64,000 bases of DNA from an uncultured Agathobacter sp. (GTDB lineage Bacteria > Bacillota > Clostridia > Lachnospirales > Lachnospiraceae). The notes below the pieces were generated by a model. The model worked only from the letters and a program-made list of their open reading frames with translations. It was not told the DNA's origin and did not search any database. A program made the position numbers and the translations under genes. The stretch spans positions 12,518 to 76,517 of the forward strand of contig CAKRCS010000010.1 in assembly GCA_934307695.1 (NCBI GenBank). The letters are read 5' to 3'. Below are positions 25,198-33,602 of this stretch, one piece after another; positions within the stretch are counted from its first letter, which is position 1; each line of letters begins with the position of its first letter.

Positions 25198-25341
25198 AGT
25201 CATCCTCCTCCCGGATATGCAAAGCTGCTTTTGTTTTCACCTTGATTCTACGTTTCCGAGGGTGAGAATACCACCCAAAAGACTTGGAATCTCTCTCATA
25301 TTCCGGGAATTACATATAAACAGCGAATCCACGCCACCCGA

Positions 25342-25650
25342 TCAGGCATCTTTTAGAAATTCTGTATGATAAATTACTTCCTTTCCAAGACTTTTTGCAA
25401 ACGCAATCTCCTTCTTCACCTGCTCGCCAATATAGCCGTGAAGATCAACCACATAAACCGCATCTGCAAGTTCTATCTTTTTAAAATGTGCCGAATTTAG
25501 AGCTTTTATATCCTCTTCGCCAAGCTCCAATTTATCTTCATTATAAACACATTGCAGCACACACATATCATGCTTTGCCTCCAAATCAAACGCAATTCGT
25601 TTCATTTCTTCCGCAAATTTCATGCTTCCGCAGATCGTAGCTATTTTCAA
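25342..25650 (-). CDS. Nucleoside 2-deoxyribosyltransferase-like small protein
   Basis: A 102-residue protein starting MKIATICGSMKFAEEMKRIAFDLE, with KKIELADAVYVVDLHGYIGEQVKKEIAFAKSLGKEVIYH. The N-terminal I-C-G-S-M and the D-x-x-G-Y-I-G-x-x-x-x-x-E region resemble the nucleoside deoxyribosyltransferase-like fold (also seen in YtoQ/DUF4406 proteins). The reaction is unknown. The start is TTG at 25650 behind GGAGGAG. It is 21 bases upstream of nothing else in the same direction, while msrA precedes it by 21 bases, so the two may be co-transcribed. Confidence 0.6.
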   Translation of the reverse strand: MKIATICGSMKFAEEMKRIAFDLEAKHDMCVLQCVYNEDKLELGEEDIKALNSAHFKKIELADAVYVVDLHGYIGEQVKKEIAFAKSLGKEVIYHTEFLKDA

Positions 25651-25671
25651 AGTTGCTCCTCCATAAGATTT

Positions 25672-26154
25672 TTATTTATGCCTGTATTTATTCAGTACCG
25701 CGTCCGGGATATGGCAATAGCTGCAATCCTCCGGGAATCGCTCCAGATGGTGCTGATGCTCCTCGGCGCTTCTGACATAATTGGTTAATGGCAGCACTTC
25801 TACGACAATTTTATCCCGATCTTCCCGCTGTTCGATAAAATTTCTGGCTTCTTCAAGATGCGCCGTAGATGTACTGTATATTCCGGTTCTATACTTTTTC
25901 CCGACATCAACACCCTGCTTGTTAAGACTGTACGGATCAATTATTTCAAAGAGATGCCCCATAAGGTCTGTGATCGTGGTTGCCTTTTCATCAAAGCTAA
26001 CCTTCACGCATTCCGCGTATCCGTCATACTTACCATCCAGAGTGTTTGTTTTTCCGTTGGCTCTTCCTGCCTCTGTCATTTGAACACCCGGCAGGCTATC
26101 AAAAAAGTGCTGCACGCCCCAAAGGCAGCCACCGGCTATGTATACTGTTTCCAT
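25672..26154 (-). CDS. msrA: Peptide-methionine (S)-S-oxide reductase
   Basis: A 160-residue MsrA. The active-site motif is GGCLWGVQHFF (usually GCFWG), with FEIIDPYSLNKQGVDVGKKYRTGIY and a C-terminal DCSYCH that can supply resolving cysteines. It reduces S-methionine sulfoxide in proteins and free methionine with thioredoxin. It follows the AbiEi-type gene by 39 bases and precedes the deoxyribosyltransferase-like gene. Confidence 0.9.
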   Translation of the reverse strand: METVYIAGGCLWGVQHFFDSLPGVQMTEAGRANGKTNTLDGKYDGYAECVKVSFDEKATTITDLMGHLFEIIDPYSLNKQGVDVGKKYRTGIYSTSTAHLEEARNFIEQREDRDKIVVEVLPLTNYVRSAEEHQHHLERFPEDCSYCHIPDAVLNKYRHK

Positions 26155-26193
26155 GTTTCTTCTATCCTCGTATCCTCATCAAAACTAATAATC

Positions 26194-26787
26194 TCATACC
26201 ATTACCTCCACATACATCATAACTGCATCCCTTACTCCAAGCCTAACTGCGTATTCAATCAATCTTGTCAGATTCTTTTCCTTGGAGGCCATATATTCTT
26301 TGATTGCAGTCTGATATAGCTGGATTTCATATTTTTTTCTGTCCTTGATCAAATCACAAATACATCTTTCCTTGTCATATACCTTAACCATATTTCCACT
26401 ACTTGATGGAACCTCGCAAATTCCCATATCTATAATTTCTGCGTTGGCATAATGGACTTCTTTGTTTTTATTTTTGATATGCGAAGCGTTGTAACCAACA
26501 GGAACTGTAAAACAAATATGACTGTACTCTCTGTCAGTCAGACCATGTAGATACAAAGCAGTTTCTCCTGAGTAGATAATATTCTTGTTCCGCTCCTGAA
26601 GTACAAACAGCTCATCCAGCCACACATCCTCTAAAATGTAGATTCCATGCGCCACTTTTTCCATGCCATGCTCTCTGATGTATTTTGAAACAGATGGCTT
26701 TGATACACCTGACTCAACTGCTTTAGATGTAATCAAATATCCGTTATCTTTTTCAATTAAGGCATCCAAAATATCAGATGTTGCCAT
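26194..26787 (-). CDS. AbiEi-type antitoxin (type IV toxin-antitoxin), no partner seen
   Basis: A 197-residue protein with an N-terminal winged-helix (DILDALIEKDNGYLITSKAVESGVSKPSVSKYIREHGMEKVAHGIYILED) and an AbiEi C-terminal part (NIIYSGETALYLHGLTDREYSHICFTVPVGYN...YDKERCICDLIKDR). AbiEi represses its operon and counteracts the nucleotidyltransferase toxin AbiEii. No AbiEii-like gene is adjacent; msrA follows. It is therefore an orphan, or acts on a toxin elsewhere. The flanks are A+T-rich. Confidence 0.8.
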   Translation of the reverse strand: MATSDILDALIEKDNGYLITSKAVESGVSKPSVSKYIREHGMEKVAHGIYILEDVWLDELFVLQERNKNIIYSGETALYLHGLTDREYSHICFTVPVGYNASHIKNKNKEVHYANAEIIDMGICEVPSSSGNMVKVYDKERCICDLIKDRKKYEIQLYQTAIKEYMASKEKNLTRLIEYAVRLGVRDAVMMYVEVMV

Positions 26788-26877
26788 AGCAGCTCTCCTT
26801 ATAATTTTTACTTTTACGCTTAAATTTTAAATCTATTATGCGCAAAAGTAAATAATTTTATTCTATTTTTCAAAAAT

Positions 26878-26915
26878 AACCCCGGCAAGAACGTTATGTC
26901 ATTCTTGCCAGGGTT
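26878..26915 (-). terminator. Terminator of the acetyltransferase gene
   Basis: Stem AACCC-GGCAAGAA / TTCTTGCC-GGGTT with one mismatch, followed on the minus strand by TATTTTTGAAAAAT. Confidence 0.75.
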
Positions 26916-26922
26916 CCCTGAT

Positions 26923-27468
26923 TTATAATACCAGCCTCATGTATACAAGCTCCTGCGCGCCGGAATACTTCGAGATAAATCCAAGCGGATTGCGCCCATA
27001 CTCCACGAACCCAATGTTTTTGTACATATTGACCGCTCTCTCGTTATCTGCGACAACCTCCAGCTCCAGCTGCTTGTAGCCAGCATTTTTGGCGCATTGC
27101 ACACAGGCGTTCATGATCTTTTTGCCGATGCCAAGTCCCCAGTATGCCTTTACGACATCAACGCCAAATTCCGCGCGGTGTCTGACTTTGTATTTATTGC
27201 CAACGGCAAAAACGCTTGCTGTGGCGACGATTTTGTCGTTTATGACAGCTAACAGCATTACTTCGTTATCGCTCTCGGCTACTTTCTGGAGATATTCGCT
27301 CTCGCCTTTTGCATCGAATTTATGCTCGTCCGGATAGGAACGCAGGTAATCCGACTCGCTGTGTGTCACCACGAACAGCTCCGACATTGCAGGTCCATCT
27401 TCATAAACGGCATTTCGTATTATGCAGTCTTGTCCGTTTTTCAGGACTACTTTTTCTTTATATTGCAT
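26923..27468 (-). CDS. GNAT-family N-acetyltransferase
   Basis: A 181-residue GNAT protein. The acetyl-CoA binding segment is visible (RAEFGVDVVKAYWGLGIGKKIMNACVQCAKNAGYKQLELEVVADNERAVNMYKNIGFVEYG). The substrate cannot be told from sequence. The C-terminal YKNIGFVEYGRNPLGF is typical of RimI-like or small-molecule acetyltransferases. It lies 22 bases after the methyltransferase gene, so both are likely one transcript, ended by the terminator at 26878-26915. Confidence 0.85.
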   Translation of the reverse strand: MQYKEKVVLKNGQDCIIRNAVYEDGPAMSELFVVTHSESDYLRSYPDEHKFDAKGESEYLQKVAESDNEVMLLAVINDKIVATASVFAVGNKYKVRHRAEFGVDVVKAYWGLGIGKKIMNACVQCAKNAGYKQLELEVVADNERAVNMYKNIGFVEYGRNPLGFISKYSGAQELVYMRLVL

Positions 27469-27490
27469 TTTGTTCTCCTTCCGGCAAATT

Positions 27491-28255
27491 CTATTTTTGC
27501 TTGCGCAGCACCAATAAAAAGCGATGGATCTTTCCTTCCACGCAACCGTTTTGCTCTAAAATCTGTTGTGCATACAGCAATCTGTCTTTGCATTTATCCA
27601 CAGAAAAGTCGGGAAATTCCCACTCTATAATATGCGCAAACCAGACAAGCGCACCTATATCGAAAAATTTGATCGGTCTGAAGCATTCCTGCGCATCCAG
27701 GATTTCAAAACCGGCACCGCAAAACTGTCTGCTTACAATGTCCAGATACTGTTCCGGAAATGGAAGCTCCGTTTTACCTAAGAGAAGTTCCACCAATTCA
27801 CGGTCATTCTCAGCGCCTACCTGTTCGGTGATAAAAATTCCTCCGCCTTTCAAAACGCGATGTATTTCTTTGACATTAAAATCCCCATGACGATTGATGA
27901 CAATGTCAAATTCAGAATCACTAAATGGCAACGAATCTCTTCCGTCGCCCGCACGGAAATCAATCCCAAGCGGCAGTAAGGTCTCTCTGCATAACTGAAC
28001 ATTTGGGGGATAGGCTTCGGTTGCACATGTCTTTTCATAAGGATGGCAGAGTGATAACAGAAATTCGCCGCCACCTGTGTCGATGTCCAGCAATTTCATT
28101 TCCGGCTTTAGGTAATCCTGTATGATATGCTGATAGCTCCAAGGCAAGTCCGATTCCTCCGTATATCTCCCTTCGATATGCGAAAAGTCCCACCCGTGGA
28201 TGTGTGCAATGCTTTCTTCTCTTTTCCAAATATTTATAAGTTCATTTTCTTTCAT
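27491..28255 (-). CDS. Class I SAM-dependent methyltransferase
   Basis: A 254-residue protein with motif I LLDIDTGGGEFLLSL (D-x-x-x-G-x-G), motif II region ATEAYPPNVQLCRE, SEFDIVINRHG (motif IV) and LKGGGIFITEQVG (post-II/III). The methyl acceptor is unknown; it resembles small-molecule methyltransferases of the Methyltransf_11 type. The start at 28255 is supported by AAAAGGAG and by the sequence MKENELINIWKREE. Confidence 0.85.
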   Translation of the reverse strand: MKENELINIWKREESIAHIHGWDFSHIEGRYTEESDLPWSYQHIIQDYLKPEMKLLDIDTGGGEFLLSLCHPYEKTCATEAYPPNVQLCRETLLPLGIDFRAGDGRDSLPFSDSEFDIVINRHGDFNVKEIHRVLKGGGIFITEQVGAENDRELVELLLGKTELPFPEQYLDIVSRQFCGAGFEILDAQECFRPIKFFDIGALVWFAHIIEWEFPDFSVDKCKDRLLYAQQILEQNGCVEGKIHRFLLVLRKQK

Positions 28256-28484
28256 CGTAGCTACTCCTTTTTGAATGTTATTTTTATACATCAATTAAAG
28301 GTGCAGCCAACCTGACAACATCATAAAATAACCTCGATACAACCTGTTGCCAGATTTACAACTGCACCGAGTAGTTACCTCGAATAAGCCTCATCTTGTG
28401 AGTTCACCACCTTTCAAATTATCTATATCAATATAGCATTTCTCCGCCAAGAAACGCTCCCCTTACCGCGCTATTTCCCAGCTC

Positions 28485-28877
28485 CTACAACCACCACTCC
28501 GGCGTAAGTTCGCCAAGCGTTACGACACGCTTGTTTTCGTAATCCATCATGATCTCGATATTGCGGTAATCCTCCGGCATCAACTGCGTCATAAATTCGC
28601 GGCACGCTCCGCATGGCGGGATCGCTTTTCCATCACGATCGATCGCAATAACCCGCTTGATCGCATCCTCTCCATTTGTGATCATGTTAAAAATCGCATT
28701 GCGCTCGGCGCATACACCCAGCGTACACGCGGTGTCAACGCAGACTCCAACATAGATGTTCCCTGATACGGATTCCACGGCTGCCGCAACACCGCCTGCT
28801 TCGATTATTTTTGAGACTTCTCTCGGTCTTAAGACCTTCTTCGCTGCGTTATATAGTTCATTCCATTTTTCGTTCAT
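28485..28877 (-). CDS. Cytidine deaminase-like protein
   Basis: A 130-residue zinc deaminase. Zinc site: GVCAERNAI (Cys-Ala-Glu with catalytic Glu) and PPCGACREFM (PCxxC). Three Cys ligands and this length match tetrameric cytidine deaminase and blasticidin-S deaminase relatives. It would convert (deoxy)cytidine to (deoxy)uridine. It stands alone between the 28.3-kb intergenic segment and the glgB terminator. Confidence 0.85.
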   Translation of the reverse strand: MNEKWNELYNAAKKVLRPREVSKIIEAGGVAAAVESVSGNIYVGVCVDTACTLGVCAERNAIFNMITNGEDAIKRVIAIDRDGKAIPPCGACREFMTQLMPEDYRNIEIMMDYENKRVVTLGELTPEWWL

Positions 28878-28942
28878 TCTTAAATACCTCTTTGTAAAAT
28901 TCCTTTACAACTTCATTCTGCCCTGCACAATCTCCTAAAGCA

Positions 28943-28996
28943 AAAAGCAGCGCCGGCTGAGGTTGTTTGTAAAACACCCCGGTTGACGCTGCTTTT
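28943..28996 (-). terminator. Terminator of the glgB operon
   Basis: A perfect 10-bp stem AAAAGCAGCG/CGCTGCTTTT encloses further pairing. On the minus strand a T-run (TTTTTGCTTT) follows. It lies between the glgB stop and the cytidine deaminase gene. Confidence 0.75.
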
Positions 28997-29026
28997 ACGC
29001 ATATTCCGGTTTACCCGGAACTTTAT

Positions 29027-30931
29027 TTAAAACTTAAATACCGCTACGCCATACGCCGGAAGCGGGTAAGCCAAGGAGTATTTCCTGCCATCGCAAGGAA
29101 TCTTCTCTGCCTTGTAGCTTGTCGGGCGTGCTTCGTCCTCGCCGCCGAATTTCTTGTCCTCACTGTTCAAAATCAGCTTATAGCTCTTTTTCTTCGGAAC
29201 ACCGACGCGGTACTCTAAACGCTCCACCGGAGTGAAGTTGATCACAAACAACAGATTGTTCTGACCATCCTTGCTCTTTCTCACGAAGCTGAAAATACTT
29301 CTGTCGCAGTCGTCCGCATTGATCCACTCAAAGCCCGCCCAGGTAGTGTCCTGCTCGTACATACACGGATTGTTCTTGTAGATATGCAGCAGCTCCTTCA
29401 TCCAGTCCTGAACCTTCTTGTGGTTCGGGTTCTCAAGGAGATACCAGTCCAGCTCTCTTGCCTCGCTCCACTCCTGCTCCTGCGCGAACTCCTGTCCCAT
29501 GAACAGAAGCTTCTTGCCGGAATGTCCCATCATAAAGGCATATCCCGCCATCAGGTTCTTGAACTTATCCCCCTCAAGTCCCGGCATCTTGTTAAGCATG
29601 GAACATTTTAGATGAACGACCTCGTCATGGGAAAGTACCAAAATATACTTCTCGCTCTCGTTGTAGCTCATGGCAAACGTCATCTTGTTGTGGTTATTCT
29701 TGCGGAAATATGGATCAAGCTTCATATAATCCAGGAAGTCATGCATCCATCCCATGTTCCACTTGTAGGAGAAGTTAAGACCATCCTCCTCAACCTTGCC
29801 GGTCACCTTCGGCCATGCAGTCGATTCCTCCGCGATCATGACAGCGCCCGGATTTCTTCCGAGGATCAGCGTGTTGATATGCTTGAAAAACTCGATCGCT
29901 TCGAGGTTCTTGTTGCCGCCGTATTTGTTCGGAATCCACTGACCGTTTTCCTTGCCGTAATCCAGATAGAGCATCGATGCAACTGCATCCACGCGAAGTC
30001 CGTCGATATGGTAATTCTCAACCCACATCAGCGCGCTTCCGATCAGGAAATTCTTAACCTCTGTGCGTGAGTAGTCAAAGATCTTCGTACCCCAGTCCGG
30101 ATGCTCCCCCTTGCGCGGATCGGCATACTCGAAAAGTGCCGTGCCGTCAAACTCCGCAAGCCCGTGTGCATCCTTCGGAAAATGCGCCGGTACCCAGTCC
30201 AAGATCACACCGATCTTGTTCTTGTGGCATTCGTTTACGAAGTATGCAAAATCCTTCGGTGTGCCGTAGCGGGAGGTCGGTGCGTAATATCCGGTAACCT
30301 GATAGCCCCAGGAACCATCAAACGGATACTCGGAAATTCCCATAAGCTCGATATGCGTGTAGCCCATCTCCTTCACATAGGAAATCAGCGATTTTGCCAG
30401 CTCACGATATGTATAAAAGCCCTCATCCTCACGTCCCGGATGGCGCATCCATGATCCCGGATGTACCTCGTAGATCGACATCGGCTGCGCGTAAATATCT
30501 TCCTTTGCTGCCTCTGCGCGGGACTTCATCCACACAGAATCAGACCATCTAAAATGGCTGATATCAGTTACCACGGAAGCGGTTCCCGGTCGAAGCTCCG
30601 CATAGTTTGCGAACGGATCTGCCTTATACAGCTTTCTTCCGTCCGGCGTGTAGATCAGGAACTTGTAAAGAGCACCCTCTTTTACCCCCGGAATGAAAAG
30701 CTCGTACACGCCCATGCTCTCCGGCTGTACGCGGTTCATCCGGTATTCGCTCTCGTTCCACTCGTTGAAGTCACCGATAACAGCTACACTTGCAGCATGT
30801 GGTGCCCATACATCAAAAATTACTCCTTTTTTTCCATCTACGGTTGCGGCATGTGCGCCCATCTTGCGGTAGATGTCATAGTGTGTCCCCTGTCCAAACA
30901 GGTAACAGTCCATCTCTGTAAAATTATTCAT
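29027..30931 (-). CDS. glgB: 1,4-alpha-glucan branching enzyme
   Basis: A 634-residue GH13 branching enzyme. The N-terminal CBM48 domain (GVIFDVWAPHAASVAVIGDFNEWN) is followed by the catalytic barrel with its four signature regions: DWVPAHFP, GLRVDAVASMLYLDYG (nucleophile Asp), MIAEESTAWP (acid/base Glu) and VLSHDEVVH. It forms alpha-1,6 branches in glycogen. The long N1 domain of some GlgB proteins is absent. It sits 16 bases after the TPR-AAA gene and is probably translated from the same transcript. No other glg genes are in the window. Confidence 0.95.
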   Translation of the reverse strand: MNNFTEMDCYLFGQGTHYDIYRKMGAHAATVDGKKGVIFDVWAPHAASVAVIGDFNEWNESEYRMNRVQPESMGVYELFIPGVKEGALYKFLIYTPDGRKLYKADPFANYAELRPGTASVVTDISHFRWSDSVWMKSRAEAAKEDIYAQPMSIYEVHPGSWMRHPGREDEGFYTYRELAKSLISYVKEMGYTHIELMGISEYPFDGSWGYQVTGYYAPTSRYGTPKDFAYFVNECHKNKIGVILDWVPAHFPKDAHGLAEFDGTALFEYADPRKGEHPDWGTKIFDYSRTEVKNFLIGSALMWVENYHIDGLRVDAVASMLYLDYGKENGQWIPNKYGGNKNLEAIEFFKHINTLILGRNPGAVMIAEESTAWPKVTGKVEEDGLNFSYKWNMGWMHDFLDYMKLDPYFRKNNHNKMTFAMSYNESEKYILVLSHDEVVHLKCSMLNKMPGLEGDKFKNLMAGYAFMMGHSGKKLLFMGQEFAQEQEWSEARELDWYLLENPNHKKVQDWMKELLHIYKNNPCMYEQDTTWAGFEWINADDCDRSIFSFVRKSKDGQNNLLFVINFTPVERLEYRVGVPKKKSYKLILNSEDKKFGGEDEARPTSYKAEKIPCDGRKYSLAYPLPAYGVAVFKF

Positions 30932-30947
30932 TTACCCCTCCACCTTA

Positions 30948-33374
30948 CTACTTGAAATCCTTCTCTCTTAAGACGATGCAGTCATCGTCGGTATATCTTG
31001 CAGCGGTCAGAATACTGATCGCCTTTTTGATTCCGCCATGTGCTTCACGGTCAATCGCCTCATCCACGATCTCTTTTACCTCGGTAAGTGTGGTTGCCTG
31101 ATCCAGCCGCTGGATATTGCTGATGCGGTTGTAAAGCGCCAACACCGCCATCTCGTCGATCTCATATCCAAGCTCCTTGGCATAAGATCTCGCAAAGGTT
31201 ACCAGCTCATCATTGGTAAAGATCGGTACACTGACTCTCTCCGTGAACTTCTTGGCAAACCCGTCGTCCTGCATAAGAGCCTTACGGATTCCTTTTGTTG
31301 TATCCTCAAGGATCACAAGCACGCCGCTGTCATCCTGTGCGAGCAGTAAAGATAATGTTACCGCAGATTCTCTTGAGAGATCCCCTGCGCGTTCGATGAT
31401 CAGGCAGCCTCCGGAAACCTTGCGCAAGAGTGCCTGAATATCCTTTTTGTTGAGTGCCTGTGCATCGATTTTTCCGACCTTGCCATTCGGCCTGCCGCAC
31501 TCCTTCTGGAGCACCTTGATGATGCTCGTTGCAAGCATGGTCTTTCCGCAGCCCTGTCCGCCCTGAATGATGATATTGCCGGTGGACGCCGTGCGGTCTT
31601 CCTTCAGATGCCGTACCGCATGTGTCAAAGCCTGGCACAACTGGCTCTCCATCCCCTTAACCGGGACAAAATAGGAGAAAATTGCCTTCTGTTCATTGGT
31701 AAGGTGATCGATCACCGTTTCTTCCGGTTCCTCGTCGTCAAGTCCAAGATCTTCCGGCATTGCAATCTTCGGAAGCTCCGGGATTTCAGCAGGCGCATCC
31801 TGCGACGGTGTTGTTTCTTCTGCAGCCTGCGGAAGCTCCGGGATTTCGGCAGGCACATCCTGCGGCGGTATTGCTTCTTCCGCAGCCTGCGGAAGCTCTG
31901 GGATTTCGGCAGGCACATCCTGCGGCGGTATTGTTTCTTCCGCAATCTCCGGAAATTGCCCATCTTCGAATGTATCCTGTGTCGGCTCGTCCTCTGCCGG
32001 CTCGTCCTGTGGAGGCGCGAACCCGTCCTCCGCATCCTGTATCTGTTCGGCCGGGATCGGCACTACCGCTTCGCCCGGTGTGATTTCTTCTGCGACCTCC
32101 TCTGTGTGAGAAACTGCGCGCTCTGTCTCTGCTGCCTCACCCGCATTGGAAAGATATTCCTTCTCCAAAAGCTCCTTCGGGCTGACGCCTGCGTCCAGCT
32201 GCGGAATCACGTCGTTCAGACGGTCCATGATGTCTCCGGCTTCCTGCAATGCACGCGCCTTTGCCGACTCAAGCCGTCTCTGCTCTGCATCCTGAAGTGC
32301 AGCCTCCGCAGCGCGCTTGGTCTTTTCCCATTCCTCAAGGACATCCTCTATTGTGATCTGTCCGGTGATCTGACGCTCAAGTTCGGTCTTTTCATTGACC
32401 ACAAGGCTCATCTGTCCATCGTTCTCCTCACCGAGGAACTCCTGGAAATTAAGCTTGAGCGAACCGTCGATCTCCTCATCTGTCTCGATATGATTGTTTG
32501 CCGCCTCTTCCTGCTTCTGGAGCTGCAGATATGGGATGTTGTCACCAACGATTTTCTTGATATTGTCAATGGTATCGTTGACGGTCGTCTTCTCTGTTGC
32601 ATCGATGATCTGCTGCATGCCCTTTGCGATCTCCTTCTGGAGATTGACGGTATTAAAACGCTCCGGCGAAATAGATACCTGCGGAATCTCGACCGGATCG
32701 TGTACATATTCCCCGGCACGCTTCATCTCATCTGCACCGATGGTCGTGATGCCTTCCTTTGCCAGACGGAACTTGCGGTACTTCTCCTCCTGTGCTCTGG
32801 TAAGCGGCTGGTAGAGCATCTTAAGCTCCAACGCGCGCTCCACATAAGGTCCGTCGCCAAACCAGAGAATCAGCTCATCACATGCCTCCACGCACTTCTC
32901 GCTCTCGTTCGCCTGATGATAGAGGTTCGCAAGCTCGAATGCCCATTCCTCGGTATACTCTTTCTCTTTGAATTCTTCGAGAATGTCGATCAGCTTGGAA
33001 ATATCCGTGCCGCGTTCCTTCTCAATCTCGTAGCGCAGTACATACCGCAGATTGTCATGCGGTGCGATCTCCACAAACTCCTGATAATACTCCTCCGCAG
33101 CATCGAAGTCCTTCATCTTGACTGCGACCTCTGCCAGACGGTAGATGATCATACGCCCGATCGGGGAACGGTCATACGCGCAGAGCAGGATCTCCTTGCT
33201 CTCCTCATAACGTCCGACCTTCTCGTAAATCTCTCCGACACGAACCAGCGCATTTACATTCTTGACCTTGTTCCAGCTGATGGAATCCGCAAGCTCCGCG
33301 GCTGCGGTGTAATTGCCCTCCGCACAAAGCGTTTTCATTTGATCTATTTTTAGATTGTATTCGTACTTATCCAA
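30948..33374 (-). CDS. TPR protein with a degenerate AAA-type ATPase domain
   Basis: An 808-residue protein. Residues 1-~215 are tetratricopeptide-like helices (NYTAAAELADSISW, VGRYEESKEILLCAYDRSP, DFDAAEEYYQEFVEIAP). A helical, acidic middle (~215-440) leads to a Pro/Glu-rich linker with a 20-residue repeat present three times (QDVPAEIPELPQAAEE units, ~490-545). The C-terminal ~240 residues are an AAA-like module with Walker A GGQGCGKT at 605-612. The Walker B position reads GCLIIERAG, with Glu instead of the usual Asp-Glu pair. It is reminiscent of SpoVK/CbxX-type ATPases. The start is TTG at 33374 behind GAGGTGG. It is co-transcribed with glgB, but a role in glycogen metabolism is unproven. 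Confidence 0.7.
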   Translation of the reverse strand: MDKYEYNLKIDQMKTLCAEGNYTAAAELADSISWNKVKNVNALVRVGEIYEKVGRYEESKEILLCAYDRSPIGRMIIYRLAEVAVKMKDFDAAEEYYQEFVEIAPHDNLRYVLRYEIEKERGTDISKLIDILEEFKEKEYTEEWAFELANLYHQANESEKCVEACDELILWFGDGPYVERALELKMLYQPLTRAQEEKYRKFRLAKEGITTIGADEMKRAGEYVHDPVEIPQVSISPERFNTVNLQKEIAKGMQQIIDATEKTTVNDTIDNIKKIVGDNIPYLQLQKQEEAANNHIETDEEIDGSLKLNFQEFLGEENDGQMSLVVNEKTELERQITGQITIEDVLEEWEKTKRAAEAALQDAEQRRLESAKARALQEAGDIMDRLNDVIPQLDAGVSPKELLEKEYLSNAGEAAETERAVSHTEEVAEEITPGEAVVPIPAEQIQDAEDGFAPPQDEPAEDEPTQDTFEDGQFPEIAEETIPPQDVPAEIPELPQAAEEAIPPQDVPAEIPELPQAAEETTPSQDAPAEIPELPKIAMPEDLGLDDEEPEETVIDHLTNEQKAIFSYFVPVKGMESQLCQALTHAVRHLKEDRTASTGNIIIQGGQGCGKTMLATSIIKVLQKECGRPNGKVGKIDAQALNKKDIQALLRKVSGGCLIIERAGDLSRESAVTLSLLLAQDDSGVLVILEDTTKGIRKALMQDDGFAKKFTERVSVPIFTNDELVTFARSYAKELGYEIDEMAVLALYNRISNIQRLDQATTLTEVKEIVDEAIDREAHGGIKKAISILTAARYTDDDCIVLREKDFK
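31771..31950. repeat. Three tandem 60-bp repeats inside the TPR-AAA gene
   Basis: Units at 31771-31830, 31831-31890 and 31891-31950 are nearly identical and in frame, each encoding 20 residues rich in Pro, Glu and Ala. Copy number may vary between strains. Confidence 0.85.
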
Positions 33375-33443
33375 TGAAGTCCACCTCAGACTTTTTAATA
33401 TGGTGTATCTCTCACCCGAAAAAGGGTATAGAAACCTATATTT

Positions 33444-33472
33444 AGTTTATCATACGCCCTATGTGTTGTCAA
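33444..33472 (-). promoter_or_regulatory. Promoter of the TPR-AAA/glgB operon
   Basis: On the minus strand: consensus TTGACA, 17 bases, TAAACT, about 70 bases before the TTG start at 33374. Confidence 0.65.
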
Positions 33473-33522
33473 AAAAATATGGGAAAAGAATTGCGAATGT
33501 TTTTGCAAATAGTAACGCAAAA

Positions 33523-33565
33523 GCACCAGAGCCTGTACCTTTAAAAAGGTCGCAAACTCTGGTGC
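33523..33565 (-). terminator. Terminator after the AI-2E-family gene
   Basis: Nine-bp stem GCACCAGAG/CTCTGGTGC enclosing a second hairpin (ACCTT/AAGGT), followed by TTTTGCG on the minus strand. Confidence 0.75.
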
Positions 33566-33602
33566 CGGTTATTACTTGTTCTTGTTTATTTTTGTCAGGC
33601 TG

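Noticed and set aside
28256..28484. Small gene or RNA in the gap between the methyltransferase and cytidine deaminase genes
   Set aside because: A GGTGCAG/CTGCACC inverted repeat is present (28298-28304 with 28362-28368), but the frames are broken by stops and no known RNA pattern was recognised.
22774..28877. Prophage or integrative element across the accessory stretch
   Set aside because: No integrase, capsid, relaxase or attachment repeats were seen; the genes look like individually acquired chromosomal cargo.
31608..33353. A 581-codon open frame on the plus strand opposite the TPR-AAA gene
   Set aside because: It is the mirror of a real gene with strong codon bias; its translation is Leu/Cys/Arg-rich with no domain, and the minus-strand gene has promoter, ribosome-binding site and recognisable motifs.
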